Counted from the first letter of the stretch, positions 48,942 through 60,699 are shown. The stretch: DNA of 64,000 nucleotides from Nageia nagi (GCA_050084985.1 JBITNC010000001.1:372001-436000), one strand, 5' to 3'. Numbers and translations: made by a program. Notes: a model not told the origin generated them from the letters alone.

Positions 48942-50000
48942 ATCTCTATCTCCTCCATAGTTAGAATTTGAGAATCCAAAGAGAACAAATGAGGGCAACT
49001 TAGGATACTTGAGAGCAAGATCCTTAGTCCTTACAACATACCTCAAGATTTGCTTAACAACATTGAGGCACTCAACATAAGATTTTTGCATGAATCATTC
49101 CATCAAATTCATTGTAAAGGCAATATTTGGCCTATATATAATCAAATACAAAAGACTACCAATTAATTACCTATAAGGTATAGCATCAGCTAATTAAGAG
49201 TTGGAGCTTAGAGAAATAGTGATTATAAGAGAGATTGGGATTGCAACATATATACACTCCTCCATTCAAAACTTCTGTAGGATGTCTAATATATACTTAG
49301 ATTGACTGAGGTAAGTACAATCCTTGTACTAATGCATTTGCATTCCAAGATCAATCATTTCAAATGTTGCTTTAAGTTTGGATATGCACTCTTGAATGAT
49401 TTCATTATTGATCCTAGTAATCAAAAGATCATCTATATAAAGGAGAATCAAGACCATGTCTTTCCCTTGATTGAGCACATATAGATCAAAGTCAAAAAAA
49501 TAATTAGAGAATCCAATATCTACAAAGTACCCTAAAATCTTTCTATACTAGGTTATAGGTGCTTGCTTAAGTCCATAAAATGACTTCTTTAGCTTGCACA
49601 TAAAGGATTATTTTCCTTCCACTATAAATCATTCTAGCTGATTCATGAAGATTTCCACATCTAATTCACCATTGAGAAATGCACTCTTGATATCAAGCTG
49701 AAAAACTTTCCATCTTTGAGCTACAGAAAGAGTAAGAATAACTCTCACAGTAGGTATCTTTGCCATGGGAGCAAAGGTTTCCTCATAATCTACATCATAT
49801 TTTGAGCAATAACTTTAGCTACTAACCTTGCTTTATATTTCTCAATATCTCTAGATGAATTGAACTTGATCTTGTAGATCCACTTATTACCAATCACATT
49901 ATTTTCATTAGGATAAGGAACCAAGTGCAAAGTTTTGTTTTTTATAAGGGCCTCATACTCCACTTTCATGGCTTCCATCTAGCACTCATGCTTATAAGCT
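48942..50000 (-). pseudogene. Copia1 reverse transcriptase and start of RNase H
   Basis: Minus strand. It starts near 49978 with MEAMKVEYEALIKNKT, then NVIGNKWIYKIKF and KARLVAK. After stops and shifts it goes on to a DIKSAFLNGEL block, SFYGLKQAP, and LLYIDDLLIT (about 49447-49417), the copia form of YVDD. The RNase H start reads ECLNVVKQILRYV and KLPSFVLFGFSNSNYGGDRD, where Tat1 interrupts it. The remainder is at 28601-28219. Numerous stops. Confidence 0.9.
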
Positions 50001-50009
50001 TCTTTGAAG

Positions 50010-51480
50010 GTTGAGGGCTTATGCTTGTTATCAATTTTGGTAATTAAGGATTTATTCAAGGTCATGCTCCTTATTACCCTTTGTGTTGGAGAATTTTATT
50101 TTTGAGCTGACTTGTCTACATCAATATCCAACTAGTTAGGAGCAACTAAAGAGTCCTATGGAACATCAACATCCTCATTAGAAGCAAATTCTTTAGGAAG
50201 TTCATTAAACTTTACATCATTTGAAATGAATAATATTTTATAGGTTGGAGAGTGGATCCTATAGCCTCTATGCTAACTATCATAACACATAAAGATGTAT
50301 TTTTTAACTCTTTTGTCTAACTTCTTCCTTTTCTTAGAAATAATGTAGGAGAATGCTTCACAACTAAACACCCTAAAGTGAGAAATGTTAGGTTTTTTTC
50401 CTAACCATGTCTCAAGAGGAGTTTTACTCTGAATGGCTTTTATGGGATACCTATTCAATATGTAAATAGCAATGCTCATAGCTTCACCTCATAAGAATTT
50501 AGAAAGATTACCCAACATGCATCTAGCCATCTCCATAATTGTTCTATTTTTTCTTTTACCAACACCATTCTACTGAGGAGTGTAAAGAATCATAAACTAC
50601 CTCTTGATTCCATACTTAGCACAATAGTTATTAAACTCATTACTATTATATTCTCCCCCATTATCTAATCTCAACATCTTGATTTTAAAGTTAGTTTGAT
50701 TCTCAACAAAGGCATTAAAAACCTTAAAACTCTCAAAAGTTTGATCCTTGTTCTCAAGTAGATACCCAAAGGTCATTCTACTAAAGTCATCAATGAAGGT
50801 TAAGATGTAAGATGCTCCTCCAAGTGACTTAGTCTAAAATGGTCCCATCAAATATAAATGCACAAGTTGAAGAGGCTGAGATGCTCTTATTGCCTTATCT
50901 TTTTCAAAATTTGGTCTATGCATCTTGCCAAGAATGCACTTCTCACATAGACCAACCAAAGAAGAAATTAAAGGAAAACCTTCCACAAGTTCTTGGTTTT
51001 TCATGACTTGAATACTCTTATGGTTAAGGTGCCCTAAATGATGGTGCCAAACATTGCCTTTAAAACATACATTAGAAGTAAGACACATCTTTGATGGAAC
51101 TTGATCCACAATATAGAGGTTATCTTTCATAGATCCTTTAACCAAAGTGGTAAGTCCTTTCTTAATGCACCAAGATTAAGAGTCAAACTCAAAAGAGTAT
51201 CCTTTTCTAGCAACTTGGATCATAGAGAGAAGGTTCATCCTTAATTTAAGAACATAAAGAACATTTTCAAGAATATTTTTGTGAATCAGCACACTCCTAA
51301 TTCCTTGAACTTCAAGGGTAGAGTTATCACGTATCACAGCTACATCCTTTTTATACTTGTGAATGTTTTAAAACTTTTCTTTTTCAAAGCATAGGTGATT
51401 AGTGCAAACAAAGTCAACAATCCATTTAGATGAAAAAGAGAGAGACATAGAGTATAGCATTGTAGCAAAACTAGCATCAA
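50010..51480 (-). pseudogene. Copia1 protease remnant and integrase
   Basis: Near 51420 the frame reads W-I-V-D-F-V-C-T-N-H; the family motif is W-I-V-D-S-G-C-S-N-H, so the protease active-site Ser-Gly is lost. Pre-integrase: VWHHHLGHLNHKS and GLCEKCILGK (zinc ligands kept). Core: FIDDFSRMTF with the first Asp, RLDNGGEYNS with the second, and NGVGKRKNRT where the family has ...AERKNRT, so the catalytic Glu is now Lys. The carboxyl part at 50479-50273 reads MSIAIYILNRYP, SKTPLETWLGKKP and HFRVFSCEAF. Stops interrupt it throughout. Confidence 0.9.
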
Positions 51481-51489
51481 TATTCTTCT

Positions 51490-52262
51490 TTCCTTTGTAG
51501 TTCTTTACATTTCTATTGCCTTTATTATTTTTCTCTCTTTTATTTTTATAGCAATCAATGTTTTTTGACTTTTAATGCCACAATAGTTACAATTGGCATC
51601 AAACTTTTCCTTAGGATAAGAAGTGTTTGCTTTGGCTTTTCCATTTCTTTGCTTGAAATGATTATTTTTATTATTATTCTTGTTGTTGTGGTTTCTATTG
51701 TTCTTCTTGCTATTGAAGCCATTATCTCTTTTCTCAAACTTTTTGGAGGAAGAAGGATAAGATTTCTTTTTATGGTTTAACTTCTTTTTGAAAGGAGTTT
51801 TGATTGCTACAAGAGCTATATTATTATCCTTAGGAGAAGAAATCAGACCTTTATTATTAAGGGTTTCCTCATGCTTCAATAGGTGCCTAGATAGGTTCTC
51901 AAGGGATATAACTTTTTCTTCATCATCAAGCCTTATTTTTGTAACTATTACAAAGTTTTAAAACTTTAAAAAGAGCTTTAAATAATGATAAAGACCATTA
52001 ACTCATCATTGATCCAATTACACCCACAAGTAACAAGTTGGGTCCTTAATTCAATGATTTTGTTCAAGTAGATAGTCACATTTTCATCTTCCCCTTGATG
52101 AGATTGAAGTAACTTTTGGAGTATGGTAAATATTCTTGAAAAATTTGAACCAAGGTAGATTAGCTTTAGCTTATCCCATGTTTCCTTTGTCGATGTTGAA
52201 GAGGAAATCATCAAGAGCACATCATCTAGTACTACATGGTAAATCATGGAGATTGCCAACTC
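51490..52262 (-). pseudogene. Copia1 gag, carboxyl part
   Basis: Minus strand: ELAISMIYHVVLDDVL, STKETWDKLKLIYLGSN, LLQSHQGEDENVTIYLNK, then after a frame break a Lys/Asn-rich stretch with NNNKNNHFKQRNGK and a broken zinc knuckle (CNYCGIK, then DCYKNK in a shifted frame). GEL at its start joins in frame to KNE at 55640 when the nested gypsy element is set aside. Confidence 0.85.
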
Positions 52263-52661
52263 TATTATGATGCTATAATTATAAATAAGGAAAATATTGT
52301 AGAAATGAAACAAATATCAATTTAAAATAGAAAAATGACAATTATGTATATAAATAATAGAGCATGCATTGATAAATAGAACATGACATAGTATATAAAG
52401 ATAGGATTTTACTAAATAGTAACAAGATCATAGGTTGCTTCAAGGGAGATACCTTCTTATAACTCCAAAAATGAAAAATAATATTCAAGATGCATTCCTC
52501 CACACATTTATATCTATTCATAATAACTAACCCTAACCCTAATAGTAATGCAAAATCAAGCCCCACCCTTACAATCACAATATTACAATTTACAATATAG
52601 GTTAATAATTTAATAAAATACTAATACTAACACTAAAATGTTAGGATGTGGGATCCTAAGA
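52263..52661 (-). repeat. 3' LTR of the small gypsy element (399 bp)
   Basis: Plus-strand tips are TATTATGATGC (TG changed to TA) and GGATCCTAAGA (CA changed to GA). The minus-strand start is partly palindromic: GTTAGGATCCCACATCCTAAC in the other copy. Internal CCCTAACCCTAA is a chance telomere-like run. Confidence 0.92.
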
Positions 52662-52669
52662 TGCCAACC

Positions 52670-52840
52670 CTCTTGGGATGAAGTATTGTCCTCAAATATT
52701 GAAGTTTGGAAACTATTGTTGTAGCTAATAAAGTATATCCCATGTTGTATCTTCTGGTGCCATGCCTTGCCACTACATAAGGACTTCTATAATGGAGCAG
52801 TTATGAAGCTATCATAAATGTTGGTCTAGAACTAGATAGC
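52670..52840 (-). pseudogene. Integrase tail with chromodomain remnant
   Basis: The minus-strand frame reads V-L-M-x-W-Q-G-M-A-P-E-D-T-T-W, then YQLQQ and FPNFNI and PRG, the usual end of chromovirus integrase. It follows protease-linked sequence after a gap of about 300 bp instead of the usual 3 kb. This shows an internal deletion in the element that transposed, or a later one. Confidence 0.75.
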
Positions 52841-53133
52841 ATGATCATGTGATCATTGGGGTGGTAAGCCCATTGGTTCCTCAAAGGTACTTGAATGCTT
52901 ACTTAAGATGTGCTATAGATCCTTAGGCTCTATGACTTCAGATTCAATGATTGATAAAGAGTATAACTACGCTAGCATCCCTTTTCCAATTTTTTATAGG
53001 ATCTTTTCCATGCAATGTGAGTTCACAACTTGTACAAATACACCTTGTAATCCCCTAGGAGTATGCTCTTGTTCATCTATCTTTAAGGTCATCCATAGCT
53101 CTGCAAAATTCCACTATACAGTGCCCAAAATCC

Positions 53134-54500
53134 TTAACCATTGTACCCCAAAACTATATCACATCCCCCAAGTGGTAAAGCATACATGTCACTTTTAAAA
53201 GTATAGTGGTCCATGCTCAGTTTGACATTATGACATGTGCCTTTACATGTTATTTTTCCTCCATTACCAACCATAACCTCAAAATTATTTGTAGGGTGGA
53301 TGTAATAGTTAGCAACCTTAGCCACCCATGGATCAATGGAATTATGAGTACTTCCCAAATCCAATAATATTATGAGAGGGTGCTTTTTAAAAAACCCTTT
53401 GACCTTTATAGTTTGAGGGGTATGAATTCTTGCCAATGCATTGTAAGAGATAATCAAGGCCTTCTCATCTAGAATTTCCTCTGTAGCTCTTTGGGTTCAC
53501 TCTCATATTCCTCCTCACTTGGAGCATTAGGATTAAGTAAATATAACTTTTGTTGTGTACAATGATGACCATGAACAAATTTATCATCATAATTATAGCA
53601 CAAGCCCTTCTTTTTGTGCTCTTCCATTTCCTTCCATGTCAACTTCTTAGTTTGCATTGTGCGATTCAATGGTGGGGCACTTTTTATTAGAGGAATGGGA
53701 AATATTATGTATTTTTGTGAATGGAGGTCTTACATTTCATCGATGAGCATTGGCTTTATCTTCAATAAGCTTTACTAATTTAATAGCATCCATCATAGTT
53801 TTGGGATTAAACATTTTGACCTCTAGTTTAATTTTTTCCTTTAATCTACTAATAAAACAACTTGTGAAAAATGCATCGTCCAACCCCTCTATGTGATTTG
53901 CCAATTTCTCAAACTAATTTTGCTATTCTTTGACTATTGTATTTTGACATAACTTGGTCAATGTCCCTATGAAATATTTATAGTCACTAGGAGCAAAATA
54001 GATTAATAATTATTGAGTAAATTTATCCCATGGAGTAGGATGCATTTTTGAGTACCAATGGTGCCATTGGAGAGCCTCATGGTCCAAATGAAAAGTTTCC
54101 ATGTGCACCTTCAAATCCTTTGGAATCTAGTTTAATATGAAATACTATCCAGCCTTATAAATCCACTTAGTGGGATTATCTCCATCAAATCAAGAAAAAT
54201 CCAAATTAGTTATGTGGGGAAGAATGAAACCACCTTGTTGGCTCTAAAAGTTATGATGATACCCCTATGGATTTCCTAACTACCTTGATTGCTATGAACT
54301 AGATGCACTATTTATATGACTAAGACTTAGTTGAACACTATCACATTTACTATCAAGGTTTTGTATTTGGGTCTGTATTTATTGGATTTCTATCTTGAAT
54401 GTACTGGTAAGTGTATCTACCATTTGTTGGATCATAGTTTGAAATGTCATCATGCTAGGATCAGCTTGTACTACTATTTGAGATCTTGTTTCAAGTTCCA
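53134..54500 (-). pseudogene. Gag and protease of the small gypsy element
   Basis: Gag from about 54500: a RIDFxGxGD-like start is lost, but LQWHHW, KFTQ, LIYFAPSDY and LANHIEGLDDAF, CFISRLKEKIKLEV (53870-53790) fit chromovirus gag. The zinc knuckle at about 53600 reads CYNYDDKFVHGHHC (family C-x2-C-x4-H-x4-C; the second Cys is now Tyr). Protease at 53457-53134: IILLDLGSTHNSID (family D-S-G; Ser is now Leu) and LPLGGCDIVLGYNG, the Tekay/Del-type ending. Confidence 0.85.
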
Positions 54501-55218
54501 TTTCTAGAAATTGCTATTTTTAGAAATTGCTATTTTTAGAAAGTGCCCAAAAATGTGTATGGGTGTAATATATCAAAATGATTAGCTCAAAAAGATGATC
54601 ATAATGGATTAAGTCTCTTAATGATAATTTTTGAACTCATGAACTCTTTTGTTAAAAACTATTGAAATGGTACAAATTTTTAATTATTTAGCTCTAAAGT
54701 TTTTGCTACCTTTGAATTGCTATTTTTGGTAGCTTTAAAAAAACTACATGTCATTCATTTTGCTTCTCAAATTAAGGTTTTTTGTGTGAAGGAATAATTC
54801 TAAGGTAAGGATTATCTACTATGTAGGCTTGTCTAAACACCCCTCCTATCTAAATTTTGTAAGAAAATAGGTTACAAATATGGCTTCTATGATAAGTAAC
54901 TTTTTAGTGGCACTTTTTTATGCACTACAATTTATAGATGGTCAACACAGCTTCCTACCTAGTTTCCATTTATAGCCTAGATAGTCTTTGATATATCTTT
55001 CAGTACATGGAGTCCAATTCCATGTAGGGTTTTGTTTGAGGCCTAGGTATTGGTGCAAATTTTTTTGCACCTCACTTCACATATAGCTTTATGGGTAAGT
55101 GTGCTTAGCCAAAAATAATAGATCCTCCTAGATATTTTTAAACTTTCAGTACAAGGTTTCTAGCTTAGACCTTTAAGAATTTTTTTTATTTTCCTACAAT
55201 AGAATGGCCCTAGAAAGA

Positions 55219-55230
55219 GCTTTGATATTA
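55219..55230 (-). promoter_or_regulatory. Primer-binding site of the small gypsy element
   Basis: The minus strand reads TAATATCAAAGC two bases after the LTR end. The methionine-initiator site TGGTATCAGAGC differs by three G-to-A changes. Confidence 0.7.
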
Positions 55231-55232
55231 GA

Positions 55233-55631
55233 TGTTATGATGCTACAATTATAAAGGAGGAAATATTGCAAAAATAAAATGAATATCGATTTTAAATAGG
55301 AAAATGATAATTATCTATGGAAATAATAGAGCATGCACTAATAAATAGAACATGAAATAGTCGATAAGGATAGGATTTTACTGAATAGTAATAGAATTAT
55401 AGACCACTTTGAGGGGGCTACCTCCTTATAACTCCAAAAGTAAAAAATAATTTTCAATATGTATTTCTTCACATATTTCTATCTATTTATAATAAACTAA
55501 CCCTAACCCTAATAGTAATGTAAAATCAAGCCCCGCCCTTACAATCACAATATTATGATTTATAATATAGGCCAACAATTTAATAAAATACTAATACTAA
55601 CACTAAAATGTTAGGATGTGGGATCCTAACA
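55233..55631 (-). repeat. 5' LTR of the small gypsy element (399 bp)
   Basis: Plus-strand tips TGTTATGATGC and GGATCCTAACA are canonical. Next to AACTC of the duplication. Confidence 0.92.
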
Positions 55632-55804
55632 AACTCATTCTTTATGTTGTAAGCCTCTAGTGCCTTCTCATATGTAGGAGGTACAAGGTTCTCATTCACT
55701 GTTTGCCAAAGCTTCCTTACCTGGAATTAAGTTCTCATCTGAGGTTCCCAAATCCCATAATTGGAACTATCAAAAATGTGTTTGGGTAAAAAGTATTCTC
55801 CCAT
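55632..55804 (-). pseudogene. Copia1 gag, amino part
   Basis: ATG at 55804 (minus) opens MGEYFLPKHIFDSSNYGIW, a typical copia gag start, followed by a stop in EPQMRT-x-FQ (Gln to stop) and LWQTVNENLVPPTYEKALEA. It continues at 52262 after the nested element. Confidence 0.85.
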
Positions 55805-58794
55805 TTGCTACATAAGAATGTGAAATAATAAACATGTGGTTTCAATAAACAACTTTAAATGTTATGTTTTAACCAAGTAAATAATACATGTTACATTTAA
55901 CACTAAAGACATGCTTGATTTGATTCACAAGTGCAAATGTTTTACAATTCAAATAATAACCCATGTACCCAAATACATTTCTCATATCAAGAACCATAGA
56001 TGTAGAGTGACATTGTTGAGGCTTTTTTTCTTATCTAAAATTAGGCCTTTACCTAGATGCCCACACAAGAGGAGCTCAAGTACTACCAATCCTCAACTAG
56101 TTCCCCTTGGGTAGCAATATACTCTCACAAGGAGAAGTACTAGCTATTTTCTAAGGTTTTTATGTTTATTGAATTAGCAAAATTATTAATCTTGATTATG
56201 TTTCAAGTTTTCCTCTTAGGTTATCTAGATAATCTTTAAATGGATGTGCAAACATGTGGCATCACTACATACATGCTTATCCATCTAATAGAGTTATGTC
56301 CAAACCAAAAAAGGACTTAGGGGAAATTAATAAGTATGAACTTTTCATCACTTGGATCATTGGACTTAAAGGCTCTAGTCTACCTATCCTCAACTCATGG
56401 CTCTCCAAACAAGTCATGTTGCAAAATGTACATGCGGATGCATTCATTTTAGGGGGTTGCTCATTTCAATGTTTACGATTTTGCATAAGTAAATAAAGCA
56501 AAAGGTGTTAAATATGAAGTAAAAGAGAATAAGTAAACAAACATCATCCATTCATTGCTTGAAACCTTAAGATTCCAATGGGTTTTGTTTACTAACCCCT
56601 AAAGGACATCTTTACATAGGTCCATATGTTGCACAAGTTAACCTTGCATAAAGGATACATCAATTTTCATAATTTGCACAAGTCCAATAACTTTGCATAA
56701 AAAAATACTTTAGCATGTACCATTTCATAACATTGAATTAAGTAATAAGCATGCATCTTAAGTATCATCCCTATTAGTTTGCATAAGTTAACTTTGCATA
56801 AGTAAATAAGCATGCATCAATAACTTAAAAACATAAGTACTAATTATAAGCATGCAATAACTTAAGTATTAAGCATAAGTACTAATGTTAAGCATGCATC
56901 ATTTAAAAAATTTACCAATCATAAGTACTAATCATAAGCATGCATCGACTTTTTAAGCATTCATAAAGGATCTAAAAATTTGATTGAAACATTAAAATTT
57001 CCTCTTTTTACTTAAAAATGATCCCTTTAATAAATGCTTAAAAAATTTGTCCAAAGAAAAAAAATTAAGAATTGCCTCTTAAAAAATATTTATATTCCCC
57101 CCAAGTTCATAAATGTAAACCTAAAATCATAATTTCTTTGACTAAAAAGAAATGATGAAGCATTTAATTTGGACTTGGAGTTTTACTCCAACTCAAGGAA
57201 AAATACACTCTAACACTCCATGTCAGATTTATTAAATGCTCTAAGTTAAAGAGGATAAGTTACTTGTCAAAGGAGGTAAAAAAATTAATTATGACAACAA
57301 CTCTAAAAAAAATAAGGCATATGGACACCCATCAAGAAGTTAATGCAAGTAGGTAGATAAGGAAGAAAAAAAAATGCAATGGTGAGATGGGATTTTGTAG
57401 AGGGTGAGGGCCAAGAACATTAAGAGGAAGGTCATGATAGAGAGCCATGAGTCTGGTAGCAAAGGAGGAAGAGACAAAAGGTATTGATGGAGGAAGGGGC
57501 CTCAGCTAGTGGAGGAGATAGGAAGGCCACATAAGGTGTAGCATAAGAAGAAAAGGGCTGCATAAGAGGCCACATTAGAGTCTTCCCACCCTACTAAGCC
57601 TCCTCTCTCATAGATACTAAGGAAAAAAAAATAAGGGCCACATAGCACAAACACTCTCTGTGACTATGATTGAGTATTGCCTTACTTCACACACCACACT
57701 CCAAATATAAAGCCAATGCAATTGCACTTATAGTCACAGATGAAAGAAGGTTGATCATAGGTTTTTCAAGGAGGAAGAGGCAAAAAAACTAAAATAAGGT
57801 TGTAAACTAAGACCTACAAGGAAATAAATGCTACACAACATGATCTAAAAAACCTACAATCTAAAAAGGAGCATCATAAGGGAAACATGATTTGAAATAG
57901 AGGCTAGGCAAAGCCACATGGATGAGGAGGATAACACCTTCAACCAAGCTACATAAGATTAAAAAGAAATAGCAAGGGATGATTAGCATGACTCAACAAC
58001 CATTGCATACACAATCACTTCCCAAGGTCCAACACAACTCAGCCAAAGGAGGTTGCCTAGAATGCCTTCAACCAAGCTACGTAGGGTTAAAAGGGAATAG
58101 TATGGGGCAATCAACATGACTCAATAGCTACTTGCATACATGGTCACTTCCCAAGGAGTAGCATGACTCATCTAAAGGAGGCTGCCTATAGCCACCTTCA
58201 TACATGGCTACTTCCTCCTTTTTCAAAAAAAAAAATTGTATACTTTTGTAAAAAAAATATATTGATACCAATTTGTAGGAAATACAATATAAACCCCCTC
58301 TTTTTTAAAAAATTTGTATTTTACAACTATATCAAAAAATTTTAAACAAAATAACTCTATATATTTTGTTTAATACCACATTAATGTAAAAAATGCTCTT
58401 AAAGAATAAACAAATATAAAGATAAATAAGCTTTACAATGAAAATTGGAAGCCTTCCCCTTAGAAATTTTAAAATGGCTTAGTGTGAAAAGTGACATTTT
58501 TTTTAATATACTAAACTCATTTATCAATATGCTCATAAGAGGTTAGTATAAAGAAAATGCAACATATTACTATTTTAGCCAAGTTTTGCAAAAATAAATT
58601 AACTAACATATGACTCAAAATATGTTAGTATTATTAGCAAAATAAACCAAAAATAAAAAAATGAAAGATATTTTATGAAGGAGGTTATACCTTCTTTTGA
58701 ATTTGCCTCACAATGAAGAGTATATTTAAGAATGAAGACTTCCAAGTTGAAGATGAGTCTCCAAACAAAGGATGTGAAGAGAAGCCTCCAAGAA
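55805..58794. other. 3-kb non-coding block between Copia1 primer site and gag
   Basis: Copia leaders are usually a few hundred bases at most, so this block is probably partly inserted DNA, but I see no LTR pair or target duplication. 56740-56960 repeats AAGCATGCATC and CATAAGTACTAA words. 57930-58190 is a direct repeat of about 128 bp: ACCTTCAACCAAGCTAC near 57937 and CCTTCAACCAAGCTACG near 58066, each with CATACA...TCACTTCCCAAGG and AAAGGAGG. 57370-57660 is purine-rich with GGAGGAAGGGG runs. A short open frame at 56254-56496 has no recognisable motif. Confidence 0.5.
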
Positions 58795-58806
58795 GCTTTG
58801 ATACCA
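58795..58806 (-). promoter_or_regulatory. Primer-binding site of Copia1
   Basis: The minus strand reads TGGTATCAAAGC three bases after the LTR end. It differs by one G-to-A change from TGGTATCAGAGC, the complement of the initiator methionine tRNA 3' end. Confidence 0.85.
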
Positions 58807-58809
58807 AAA

Positions 58810-59318
58810 TGAAGGAACTAACACTAACAAGATAATTCCTAAACAACCAAGATCTCTTGAAAAAACTCACAATTCACATCTAACAAAATCACAAATAAGA
58901 CAATATCACAAAGTAACTCAAAATGTAAAGTGGTTCCTCCAACTAGAAGTACATCCATTAACTAGATCTTTACTTCAATTACAAATACAACTCTCTTACA
59001 ATCCTCCTAATCTCAACTCCCAAACTTCTATCCTATAACATAAATTTACTCCATAATTTTGGTGTATGATCACAAAGAGGGAGCCTTATATTTATAATCC
59101 AAAATCTCTCTTTGGATCACTCTTTTATCCAATGTACAAAAGCATGACATGGACATCCTTTTACCCAAGGGGCATGCTCATGACATGGAGTATAGGACAA
59201 GTTACATTATCATATTCACTTAAATACTTAAGATAAAAAATAATACTCTTAAGTATTAATGAATTTACATAGAATATTTAATACAAGCCTTTACAATAAT
59301 GCATTATACATTCCAACA
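58810..59318 (-). repeat. 5' LTR of Copia1 (509 bp)
   Basis: Plus-strand tips TGAAGGAACTAAC and ATTCCAACA, flanked on the right by TGATG. It contains TATTTATAATCC near 59090 as a possible TATA region on the transcript. The 18-bp excess over the other LTR is around 59225-59250. Confidence 0.95.
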
Positions 59319-60640
59319 TGATGGGTGAGCACCAACCTATTGCTCTAGGTGTGGGCTAAGTGCACATTTGGCCTAGGAGACCAAATAGACTATTGATTGA
59401 TATTCATAGGTTGGAGATGATGGGGGATATCCCTCCAATGGAAGGGATATAGATTCCCTATGCTTGATGATGGGAGAATGAGCATGAGTGACTATGTTGA
59501 CACCCTGATGAGGGAAATATAGATTGGTACCATATGATGCTAGTAGGGCTACAACCCAAAGATGTTATCTTCCAACCATACCAGGGAGGATTGACATGGG
59601 TAGAGATTGTAGCATAGTTGGATAGGGCCTACAATATGAGACACATAAAGGGACACCATGTTAAAGATGTGGAGGTTTTCCCATTTAAGAAGGTCCAATG
59701 CTATCATAGCCTAGTATAACATGTGCCACCATTATATGGCAAGATTGATAGGGATGCCTCAACCAAGCTAAGGATAGTTTATATAAAGCTTGATGGGGAA
59801 CCAAACATGCATTTTAATAGATAAATAATGGATGATGTAGGTACTAAACTTAGATATTATGCCCAATGGACACTATAGTAGGACTAGCTTCCAACATGGC
59901 TCATCATGGAGAAACAAAGATGAGCATCTACCATGGATCCATGAGTCCCAAAGGGAGGAGTCATTTCAAGGGTTAAGGAGGTAGCATAGGAGGAGGTGGT
60001 TGAGAAGGATAAGGAGTATGAGGAGGTAGAGGGTGAGGATGAAACCCAAGGTGATGATGAGGAGGACAAGGATGCCTAGGGAGATGAGCATTTGCATGAT
60101 GCTTAATAGATGGACATGGAAGTGTCAAAGCATTTGGTTGAGGATGGGGACAGGCCTAGGAACCCATGATTCAATCTTGGATAGCTCAACCCTTAGATGG
60201 TTTAGTTACAGATAGAGAGTGATGGACTATAATATTAAGTTAGCAAGTTACAAGGGTAGTTAGATATAGAGAAGGTAGTTAGGATGGTATCAATAGGGTT
60301 AGCTAATATCTTACAAAGTTAGCTAGAGGTATATAAGATCATGAGGGTGGTGGTAGAGGTATGAGGAAACACCCTATATGAAGATATGTAGACCATATTG
60401 ATTATGTTCATAGCAGTGGCCCAAGAGTAAGATGCATTGAGGGTGTAAGCTAAGGGGAGAATGGGTCTCAATGCTGATGTTAGCACCCAAATAGAGGTAC
60501 TATTGATAGGCATTAGGGACAAGGCATGAGTATTTATAGATGCAGTGGTCCATATGAACCAACTAGAAATGAGGCCCCCCATAGCATCAAGCAGCACATC
60601 CAAACAACTCAACTAGGATGTATATGCATTTTGAGATGGA
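59319..60640 (+). pseudogene. PMD protein of Tat3, carboxyl part
   Basis: Continuation of the gene begun at 25930, after Copia1. The middle is decayed. At about 59985-60110 a frame is strongly acidic (EEVEGEDETQGDDEEDKDAQ), as in the acidic tail of the Tat1 PMD gene (45766-45485). It is followed by a Gln/Leu-rich, possibly coiled-coil stretch (NPQMVQLQIESDGLQYQV). No catalytic motif. Assignment rests on the amino part and on the matching acidic tail. Confidence 0.45.
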
Positions 60641-60697
60641 CCTCATATATTGATACATGTAGATTTACATTTCAAGAAATGGAATGTACATGATTGA

Positions 60698-60699
<2 letters not shown>

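Larger units (their letters stand above)
52263..55631 (-). mobile_element. 3.37-kb gypsy deletion derivative (gag-protease plus chromodomain end)
   Basis: Two 399-bp LTRs (52263-52661 and 55233-55631) and a perfect AACTC target duplication (52258-52262, 55632-55636). Minus strand. Methionine-type primer site at 55219-55230. The 2.57-kb interior holds gag and protease, then jumps to the last codons of an integrase with chromodomain; reverse transcriptase, RNase H and most of integrase are missing. It lies inside Copia1 gag. The LTRs are about 88% alike by eye, so it is of similar age to Copia1. Confidence 0.95.
26473..59318 (-). mobile_element. Copia1: Ty1/copia LTR retrotransposon, minus strand, hosting two nested insertions
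   Basis: LTRs lie at 26473-26963 (3') and 58810-59318 (5'), about 90% alike by eye, flanked by TGATA and TGATG, a 5-bp target duplication with one transition. The methionine-type primer-binding site (58795-58806) and polypurine tract (26964-26974) are adjacent to the correct LTRs. On the minus strand the order is gag, protease, integrase, reverse transcriptase, RNase H, as in copia. Without the insertions at 28602-48941 and 52263-55631 the element is about 9.1 kb, of which 3 kb is an unusually long region between primer site and gag. All coding parts are broken by stops. Confidence 0.9.

Noticed and set aside
52526-52545. Telomere-like CCCTAACCCTAA, also near 55500
   Set aside because: Only two units, located inside both LTRs of the small gypsy element at the same place, and the unit is not the plant CCCTAAA. 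It is part of the LTR.
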